Shown in pieces: positions 56,357 through 64,000 of a stretch of 64,000 nucleotides of DNA (its first letter is position 1; each line of letters opens with the position of its first letter). The notes beneath the pieces were generated by a model that saw nothing but the letters and a program-made list of their open reading frames with translations, made no database searches and was not told where the DNA came from. The DNA is from Ascaphus truei (Eukaryota > Chordata > Amphibia > Anura > Ascaphidae): positions 292,964,847 to 293,028,846 of the forward strand of contig CM071567.1 in NCBI GenBank assembly GCA_036426205.1. The letters run 5' to 3'. The translations under genes and the position numbers were made by a program.

Positions 56357-56848
56357 GGGCCTCATGCAGAGAGCATAGAAATTTTCAAATTGGCGAATTT
56401 CATAAAAAGTAGCTTTTTTGGAGAGTTTTATTCTCCATATGGAGAAAAGTGCGAATTCTGCTATGTTTAACATGGATGCGTGTGGCGAGTTTGAATGGGA
56501 AAGATGCTCGCTTCAGAAATGTGTAAAAAAAAATCGCGGCTTTTTTTCCCCCTTTGCTATAGGCGGCGAGCGCCATTTTATTGCCAACTTTTCCTGGCGC
56601 GGCAAAAATGAGAAAATCGCGCCATTTCCCTGGCGAGAACAGCCGCTACATGCCGTTCGTACCTCTCTGCATTCGGAGAGTTTTAAAAATGGCGAGATGG
56701 AGGTTCTCGCCAGCCGCGAGGCGAGTTTTAGCAATAGAAAAAACAAAATGGCGCGTTTTTCGTAACTCGCCATTTTCTGCCGGTTTCTGCGCGAAATTGT
56801 ACAAAAAATGGCGAATTTTGAAATAACGATGCTCTCTGCATGAGGCCC
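56357..56848. mobile_element. MITE with 3-bp target duplication, copy 2
   Basis: 492 bp; ends GGGCCTCATGCAGAGAGC and its complement; flanked by GAA on both sides (56354-56356 and 56849-56851). The interior is about 85 percent similar to the copy at 46876, same orientation. The two differing target triplets (CTG and GAA) show a 3-bp duplication without the TWA preference of PIF/Harbinger. Confidence 0.85.
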
Positions 56849-56851
56849 GAA

Positions 56852-57145
56852 GTGTTTGTAGAAAGGGAACTTTTTGTACAGGTAATCAAATATGGTTTAA
56901 AGTTTTAATATTGTGTTTCTACATTTTTTATTTTGCAGGTTTAGTATTTGTTTTTAAACATACATACTATTAATTCACCTAACATATTTAATTGATATTG
57001 TTCATTAAAATATAGGTCCATTCTTATGATTGTTTATAGATCATTTAGAAAATGGCTGATCGAAAGGGAATTCCCCACAAACAGTTTAGATTACAGATTA
57101 GAATGCTGGTATCAATGTTGACAAAATTCTATCATATAAAGGGTG
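56852..57145. other. No gene recognised
   Basis: AT-rich sequence. Confidence 0.4.
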
Positions 57146-57147
57146 AT

Positions 57148-57220
57148 GGAGTGGCTCAGTGAGCAAAGGCACTGACTGATAACAATGACAGAGTTTGCAG
57201 CAGGGGAGCATGTGTCTGCT
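57148..57220 (+). mobile_element. SINE 5' fragment (tRNA-head type)
   Basis: GGAGTGGCTCAGTGAGCAAAG matches the A-box region of the MIR-like SINE at 40255-40520 (GGAGTGGCTCACTGAGTAAAG), followed by CACTGACTGATAACAATG. The B-box part degrades quickly, so it is a truncated copy. Confidence 0.5.
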
Positions 57221-57434
57221 ACGAAAAAAGTGTGTATGTGCCGAGCATGCACATTTTATGTGAAACGTCTTTATCTTTTGTCACTGTTTTGTCACAGAAA
57301 TGGTATTTGTGATGGTGATGTTTTCAATTAAAAATCAAAACACAATTTTAGAGTCAAAACGCAAAGAAGTTTGACTTAGAACGCGTGTGCGCGGCACACA
57401 GCTATTTGGATTTCTATATTTATAGTAACTGTGA

Positions 57435-57580
57435 AATCCTTGTATGTGTGTTTATGTTTGTGGTCTGTGTGTGTCTCTGTGTGTGTGTCTCTGTGTGTGT
57501 CTGTGTTTATATGTGTGCGTATTTGTCTGTGTGTGTTTCTGTGTGTGTGGTGTCTCCATGTCTCTGTGTGTGTGCTGCTG
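57435..57580. repeat. (GT)n microsatellite
   Basis: GTGTGT tracts with CTCT interruptions. The overlapping Thr/His and Cys/Val frames are artefacts. Confidence 0.9.
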
Positions 57581-57821
57581 CTGGTGCGCGCGGTGCTAGC
57601 ACCTACTGCGCAGGCACGCGAAGCCGGCTGGGAGAAGGGGAAACCAGCTCCTGCGCATGCGCGACGAGCGTAGGAAGCCTCTGCCAACGCTGACGTCGCC
57701 AACAGCCTCTTCTGCCAGCAGTGATGTCACTTCCATTACTGTACATCCATCACCATGAAGGCGATTTACTGCAAGCAACATTTTGGTCGGTGCCAACAAA
57801 GAATTTTCACTTCAAAAAAAC

Positions 57822-60800
57822 ATTATTTATTTATTTATAAAATATTTTACCAGGAAGTAATACATTGAGAGTTACCTCTCGTTTTCAAGTATGTCCTGGG
57901 CACAGAGTAAAACAAATAATACATGGTTACAAGTACAGTTACATAAATGAACAGGTTATACATTATATACAAGACATTGCGTGCACAGTTAAAGAAAATA
58001 TATATTATGAGCGTATGAAACAGTTACAGACCAGGTTAAAGTGTGAGACAGCCTTAGATTTGAAAGAATTTAAACTGGTGGTGGATGTGAGAGTCTCTGG
58101 TAGGTTGTTCCAGTTTTGGGGTGCACGGTAGGAGAAGGAGGAACGTCCAGATACTTTGTTGAGCCTTGGGACCATGAACAGTCTTTTGGAGTCTGATCTC
58201 AGGTGATAAGTGCTGCAAGTGGTAGGGGTGAGGAGCTTGTTCAGGTAGCTGGGTAGCTTGCCTATGAAGAATTTAAAGGCAAGACAGGGAAGGTGAACTT
58301 TGCGTCTAGACTCTAGTGTTGACCAATCTAGTTCTTTGAGCATTTCGCAGTGATGTGTGTTGTAGTTGCATTGGAGAACAAAACGACAAATTGAATTGTA
58401 GAGGGTGTCAAGTTTGCTAAGGTGGGTTTGAGGTGCCGAGCCATATACTATGTCTCCATAGTCAATAATTGGCATTAGCATCTGCTGTGCGATACGCTTT
58501 CTGACCAGGAGTCTTAGGGATGATTTGTTCCTGTAAAGTACCCCTAGTTTGGCGTAGGTCTCGGTTGTCAGGGTATCAATGTGCATCCCGAATGTTAAGT
58601 GGGAGTCAAACCATAAGCCCAGGTATTTAAAACTAGTGACAGGTGTTAGGGTGGTGTTAGCGTTGTTTCTAATCAGGAGCTCAGTCACTGGAAGCTTTAC
58701 AAATTTAGTCTTGGTCCCAAATACCATTGTTACAGTCTTGTCAGTGTTTAAAAACAGTTTGTTTTGGGAAATCCAGTTTTCGAGTCTAAAAAAGTCAGAC
58801 TGAAGTATGTGTTGAAGGTCAGAAAGGCTATGGCTGTGTGCATATAGGATTGTGTCATCTGCATACATGTGTATTGAGGCTTCCTTACAAGCTGGGAGAA
58901 TAGACATTAATGAACACTGAGAAGAGTAGGGCCCCAGAACAGAGCCTTGCGGGAAACCACAGGTGATATCCAGGGGTTGGAGTTAGAGCCTGAGATTGAC
59001 ACATGTTGGGATCTACCTGATAGGTAGGACCTGAAACCAGTTTGATGCATGCTTCCCTATTCCAGAGCTCTGGAGGTTGTGTAGCAGAAGGATAGCGTGA
59101 TCAACTGTGTCAAAGCCTTTACAAAATCTAGGGATACGCACCAGTGAGTTGTCCCCGTTCCCTTCCCACGGATTTCAGCAAACTTTTAGCAGGGTAGTTA
59201 CGGTGGGACTGTTTGGGACGAAAGCCAGTTGGAATTTGCTGGGAGGAAATTTGTGTTTGGTATAGAATCGCCTAGTTGGGAGTGGCACATTTTTCCATGA
59301 CTTTGGGTAGAAATTGGGAGAAGGGAGATTGGCCTGTAGTTTGAGACAGTGTTTTTGTCCACTTTTGAGATTGGACACTCTAGCAGTTTTCCAGGTCTTA
59401 GGGATATGGCTGCAGACAGGATAGAGTTGACTATGGCCAATTGGTTTGGAAATGGTGGGGCACCAAGTCGTAGGAACCTGATTGTAGTAAGTCGGGTCCA
59501 AATTGGCTGCTTAGTTTTAGTTTGAGGAGCACTTGTATAATCTCTCAAGATGGTTTGTGGTTGGGGTGCGTTTCGCTATAAGTTAGTGGCACACCCCACA
59601 AAGTAATCATAGAATGCATTTGCAATGTAGTGGGGGTTGTCAGAGTAATATCCCCCTTAGTGATATTACTTGGTTGTTGATGTTAGGAGGCTGGAATATA
59701 TTGTTGATAACCTTCCAGAAGTTAGCTGGGTTTGATGTATTTTGGTGGAGATTGCTGAGTAATATTGTGTTTTGGCATGCCTTGTTTGCCTTGTGCACAT
59801 GTTCCTCAGCATCTGTTAGTGATGGATCCTTGGTAGTGCCAGTTACTTGTAGCTTTTCCACAAGGCATCCTGAACTGGTTAGAGTGCTATAAGGTCAGGT
59901 GTAACCCATGGAAAGTGGGCCCCCCGTACCTTATTTGCGTAGTGGAGCATGGGTATTGCAGAGTTTTAAGAACTCAGATTGGAAATGTCGAGCGCAGAAT
60001 CAGGTCGGGAATTAAATCGATTCTGTGCCATGGGCAGTTGGTTTAAGGTCATCCAGAAAATGTGTGGGGTTAAAGTTTTAAATGTTCTAGTGAGGAGAAT
60101 TTAGGGCTTGAATGGGGCGGTTTAATTTTCCTTACACAGTACACCTGCATGGTCACTGAAAATATAGGAAGGATGACAGAGGATTGGATTCTGCTGGGGT
60201 TTGAGGAGAGAATCCAGTCTGCAAGGTATGGTTATGCGATTTCAGGTTTATCCGTGTGGGTTGGGAAATGAGTTGCAGGTTAAGTGACGAGTGTATCTGG
60301 ATTTTGTGGTTTTTAGGGTCAGCCAATTGAAGTTGAAATCCCCAAGAACTAGCAGCTCACTCTTCTCATTCAGAGAGGAAAGGAGCCAAGAAATTGGGTG
60401 ATATCAGACAGGGATTGTAGAGGAGCTGAGGGGGCGGTAGAGCCAGCGAGCAAGATGGGTTGAGAAAAGGGGGGGCAGATTTTGCCAACTAGATTTCAAA
60501 AGAGGGTGAGCTTGGTGGGCAATTTAACAGTGTAAATTGTAATGTGTCTGCAATTTAAAATAACCCCCTCCTCCTCCTTGATCTATCTCTCCTAAAAATG
60601 GAGTTCCCTGAATGGCGAATTTGCATCAGGGGTTTAGGGGATAGCCATGTTCTGTAAGGACGATGGCTTTGGGTTTATACACTAAGGCACCATGCCCTTA
60701 GTTCGTCCAGTTTGGGCAGCAGGCTCCGGTGTTATATGGGCGAAAGATAGCCCTTTTTGGAATTTAAGGTGGAATTCTCAGGGCATGGTGCAGAGCTGAA

Positions 60801-60955
60801 TGGGGGAGGACCTGGGTTAGGTTCAATATCACCTGCAACGAGAGTAATAGTATGAGTAAGAATTTGGGTAGTTGTTTGCAAGTTGTAGATTGTGATGTTT
60901 GCCATTTTGAGTGAGAAGTGGTTGGTGTGCTGGTTTTTAGAGTTCTCACCCACAT
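57822..60955 (-). pseudogene. L2/CR1-type non-LTR retrotransposon with 2A-like motif, heavily decayed
   Basis: Minus-strand order: near the 5' side (60955-60735) an N-terminal segment with GDIEPNPGPP (60807-60830), fitting the 2A consensus D(V/I)ExNPGP; an endonuclease piece LLVLGDFNF (about 60355-60325); RT pieces NPANFWKVINNIFQP (about 59730-59690), NYRPISLLPI (about 59340), then a long open stretch 58907-58005 with SIHMYADDTILYAHSH (catalytic YADD), SFKYLGLWFDSHLTF, PIIDYGDIVYG and the C-terminal APQNWNNLPETLTS. Such an endonuclease-RT order and C-terminal W-N-N-L-P motif are those of L2/CR1/Rex1-type LINEs. Many single-base indels break the 5' two thirds; the last 300 codons are continuous. 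The 3' end is at about 57822-57840, where a (TTAT)n tail on the plus strand marks the usual microsatellite terminus. Dead copy. Confidence 0.8.
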
Positions 60956-61129
60956 TCAGTAGATAGTGAAAGGCTTTTGAGTAGTCCGGGTGTATGGTGA
61001 TGGGGGTGTGGGCCAGGATGAGGAGTTTGTAGTGGATAGAGGGAGAGAAACATCTCCATGAGGCCAGGAGAAAGAAAAAAGTTTAAAATACATAGCAGTT
61101 CATGAGCCAGAGGTAGGCAGTGCTGAAGG

Positions 61130-62100
61130 AGCTGTTGTGAGCAGGTGAGTGTGAGCAGACTAACAGCAGGGTTGTGCCTGTTCCTGTCAAATGTTAGCTG
61201 TATTGCGATGCTAGAGTCTCAGGGTTTCAGTGTATTGTGCAGTCAGTTTTGGAGAGGCTGCAGTGAAATAAGTGGTAAAGGGGTGGTGGGGTTAGAATAT
61301 GCAGTGTAACAAGCATGGATCAAAGTGTGGTCATATGACTCAACGTTTGTTGCATTGAGTAGAGTTTGCAGAAAGGATGCAGTCCCCAGTCACTCTAGTA
61401 AAACTATAGTGCTAACTATATTTATCAATTTAAATGCATCACTCTTAAGATGCCCAATGCCTTCCAATGCAGGGGATAAGTGTTTATACATATCTAGCAG
61501 TCACATGACCCTCCCCCGCCCCCATAATCAAGCTTGTTGTGTCAATAAAGCACACAGTTAAGAGGGGAGGAAAAAAAAAAACCTTTGATATTCAAACATT
61601 ACCAAAATTAGTACTGCTAGGCCACTGAGTAAAATCTTTTAAACAGGACTTGCACATCAAGGGACATACCAAAATTATCACTGCTTAAGGCCACTGAGTA
61701 ATCTTTTAAACAGGACTTGCCACATCAAGGGACATACCAAAATTCATCACTGCGTAAAGGCCCACTGAGTAAATCTTTTAAACAGGACTTGCACATCAAG
61801 GGACATACCTGTGAAGAGAATGCAATTAGATCCATGTCATATCAGCTGAGGCCACTGGGCTTGCATGAAGAAAGTAAGTACATTAACTATAGTCTAACTA
61901 TATTTATCACTTAAAATGATCACTTTAAATGCATCACTCTTAAGATGCCAATGCTTCCTTGCCAATGCAAGGGGAATAAGTGTTTTAAATGACAAAGGGA
62001 GGAAAAAGCCATATCAGACTTCAGTTCACTGATCATGTTTGTTTGTAGGGTAAAGTTAGAGCAAAGATCTAAATATATGCCTAAGGATGTCTGCACATTC
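61130..62100 (-). repeat. LINE 5'-flanking tandem repeats
   Basis: Three copies of a unit of about 70-75 bp (GGCCACTGAGTAAAATCTTTT, then AAACAGGACTTGCACATCAAG, then GGACATACCAAAATTA) lie at 61600-61810 with indels. ATGCATCACTCTTAAGATGCC occurs at 61436 and again at 61930, followed by similar GCAAGGGGAATAAGTGTTT text, a 490-bp-spaced duplication. This resembles a LINE promoter monomer array, or an unrelated satellite. Confidence 0.55.
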
Positions 62101-62429
62101 CTCTGTGATGGGCTGAACAGCCTGTCACTCACCCAAGGACATTCAGTGAGACTGCACATCCCTCCCCCTCTGTTAATGGCATGGAGAGCAGTGTGCACAT
62201 GGGGAAGAGAATAGAGGAGACAGCAAGGTGAGTATGAGGAGGAAACACATAGACGTCAAGGAGAGGATGAGACATGAGATGAGTAAGTGAGGGAGGAGTG
62301 TAGTGTGCACAGAGATGAGCAGACACAGTAAGACAGGAAGTAGTGCAAAGAGAGGGGAGGGGAGAGTGCAAAGAGGAGGGGGCATGATGGAGGAGAGAGT
62401 AAGGTGGGTGTAAGAGATGTGTGCACAGG
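62101..62429. other. GA-rich sequence, no gene
   Basis: Purine-rich run of GGAGAG and GATGAG words (62200-62410). The short minus-strand Leu/Ser/Pro-rich frames are composition artefacts. Confidence 0.5.
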
Positions 62430-63356
62430 TACGCAATGGAGACTGGTTTTAAGGTGAAATTAAATAAGGCTTTATTGCGCCTGTTGCTTTAAACACAGCA
62501 AACATGTGAAAATCCACAAACAAAATCTGCTCCACGTTGGAGTATATTTACACTTGTAGTTCAGCAATTCACCAGCCCAAATCATGGAGACATTTATATA
62601 TATATAGACAGACATACAGTTAGGTCCGGAAATAATTGGACACTGACACAATTTTCATAATTTTGGCTCTGTACGCCACCACAATGGATTTGAAATGAAA
62701 CAAACGAGATGCAATAAAAGTGCAGACTTTCAGCTTTAATTCAAGGGGTTGAACAAAAATATCGTATGAAACGTTTAGGTATTACAACCATTTTCATACA
62801 CAGTCCCCTTATTTCAGAGGCTCAAATGTAATTGGACAAATTAACACAATCATAAATAAAATGTTCATTTTTAATACTTTGTCGGGAATCCTTTGCAGGC
62901 AATGACTGCTTGAAGTATGGAAAGCATGGACATCACCAAACGCTGGGTTTCCTCCTTTGTGATGCTTTGCCAGGCCTTATAAGTAAAGTCTTATCTGTCT
63001 CGTAGTTGTAGGGGGAAGACTTCTCTCTTTCCTGGGTTGCTGCCTTTTCCTCAGGTTATCTCAGCATTCAGGTGTAGAAGTCTTGTGAGCTCCAGATATC
63101 TGTGATCCCTCTGTCAGTCTCATCTGTGAGACTCAGGAACCTCTGCTCTGTCTGTTTCAGACCAGCCCAGCCCAGTCAGCCCAGTTTCAGTCAGCCCAGT
63201 TGTGGACTAAGGAATCTCTCTTCCTGTCTCAAAGGCAGGCTTTTCTAACCAACCTCTAATCAGCCAGGTGGTGTTGTTTAATTGACTACCAGCAGTTAAC
63301 TACCACACTGCTGGATTAGAGACACCTTTTTGAACAGGGACAAATCCACTGTTACA
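62430..63356 (-). mobile_element. LTR related to that at 33717, reversed, with a Tc1 fragment inside
   Basis: The minus-strand start is TGTAACAGTGG (63356) followed by TCTAATCCAGCAGTGTGGTA and AGTTAACTGCTGGTAGTCAA, matching the LTR at 33717 (TCTAATCCAGCAGTGTGGTG); the minus-strand end region carries GCGCAATAAAGCCTT and TTTCACCTTAAAACCAGTCTCC (62440-62490), again matching. Between about 62617 and 62985 a Tc1 3' end is inserted. Flanking direct repeats were not resolved. Confidence 0.6.
62617..62985 (-). mobile_element. Tc1 3'-end fragment (transposase C-terminus and terminal repeat)
   Basis: The plus-strand start CAGTTAGGTCCGGAAATAAT (62617) after TA matches the left end of the Tc1 copy at 36305, so both belong to the same family. 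On the minus strand, ITKEETQRLVMSMLSILQAV and CKGFPTK are the usual C-terminal residues of this transposase type. The 5' part is absent. Confidence 0.75.
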
Positions 63357-63359
63357 GTG

Positions 63360-64000
63360 GGTAAGAGGGAACAAGAGACAGAAAGGCATTACAAGGAGAG
63401 GTGAAAACAAAGAGTAATATTTAATTAATAACCTTTCAGATCTCCTAGATCGGAGTATGTTATGCCGGGTACTGCTACAATTAATATATTGTGGCAATGA
63501 CATACAGGGTCCTCCATATTATTGTTGTTTCTTTCAACATATGTAGTCCTGTGCAAAAGACATGTCATTTTAGAATATTATATTTTGAATTAGCAGTTAT
63601 TAAACTAAACTCAAATGAGCTAAAAAGTGGAAATATGCAGTGACACTTTGTGTATCCAGATAAAAGTTATTCTGAAAAATAAAAACATTTTCCCTTATTT
63701 TAGTAAAATTGCATAGGGGTAGTGTCCATGTTAATCAACAAGTCTCTATTGATAGTATTAACACATATCAAATGATATCATTTTGCATCGTTCTATTTTG
63801 TTAATATTTGTAAACCAGTCTAATGTATGTAACTAAATGTCATTATTCTATGTGCATGTAACATTAATAGCAAATCATATGTATGTCTGTTTGTATGTAC
63901 GAATGGGAACACAAAGATGAACCACCTGTATACTAATCTAGTCTTTATATTTGAAAACTAAAGTTGAACAGTTTGTGCCTTGATTGATTTGAGAAGGATT
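63360..64000. other. No gene recognised
   Basis: AT-rich sequence to the window edge. Confidence 0.4.

Overview
The window reads as vertebrate, almost certainly amphibian (frog-like), repeat-rich intergenic DNA. It is not prokaryotic: genes are spliced with GT-AG introns, polyadenylation signals are present, there is a MIR-type tRNA SINE, and mobile DNA of many eukaryotic classes is nested. A Penelope-like (Neptune-type) element, PIF/Harbinger with a Myb/SANT partner, Tc1, hAT MITEs, L2/CR1-type LINEs and Ty3/gypsy LTR elements with a PNMA-like gag together fit an anuran best. The species cannot be resolved. No rRNA gene, tRNA gene or CRISPR array was found. Several stretches (1-1140, 59000-61900) carry many homopolymer-type indels, so some reading-frame breaks there may be assembly error.

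Layout. 1-12.9 kb: a G-rich minisatellite, LINE and LTR-element remnants, a solo LTR with target-site duplication (TSD) (4220-4982), a GC-rich MITE holding a GT microsatellite, and a 300-bp head-to-head palindrome (9000-9300). 12.9-28.7 kb: the most unusual region. A five-exon Tc1-like transposase (17278-18907, +) is divergently paired with a BEN-domain protein gene (17049-15666, -) across about 230 bp. This apparently two-gene DNA transposon was later hit by a palindromic Penelope-like dimer (18922-24020, 13-bp TSD) and by a composite hAT element (24263-26921, 8-bp TSD). Candidate outer ends lie near 12931 and 28661. 30.5-35 kb: a solo LTR, then a Ty3/gypsy 5' LTR and a PNMA-like gag pseudogene interrupted by another solo LTR. 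36.3-37.6 kb: a decayed ordinary Tc1 copy. 38.2-38.9 kb: an intact intronless ORF with a divergent forkhead domain, the best candidate for a non-transposon protein. 40.2-50.5 kb: a MIR-like SINE, an intact two-exon Harbinger transposase, MITEs, and a Myb/SANT-like Harbinger accessory gene with one nonsense codon. 51.8-55.4 kb: a myosin-II-rod-like coiled-coil pseudogene lying antisense to and abutting a gypsy integrase, then an LTR. 56.3-56.9 kb: the second copy of a 3-bp-TSD MITE. 57.8-62 kb: a decayed L2/CR1-type LINE on the minus strand with a 2A-like motif. 62.4-63.4 kb: a reversed LTR related to the one at 33.7 kb, carrying a Tc1 3' fragment.

How the parts relate. There are no operons. 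The functional logic is transposon biology: a transposase plus an accessory DNA-binding protein occurs twice (Tc1-like with BEN; Harbinger with Myb/SANT), and nesting gives a relative chronology. The two-gene Tc1-like element is older than the Penelope dimer and the hAT element inside it; a small TTAA-flanked MITE sits at the centre of the Penelope palindrome.
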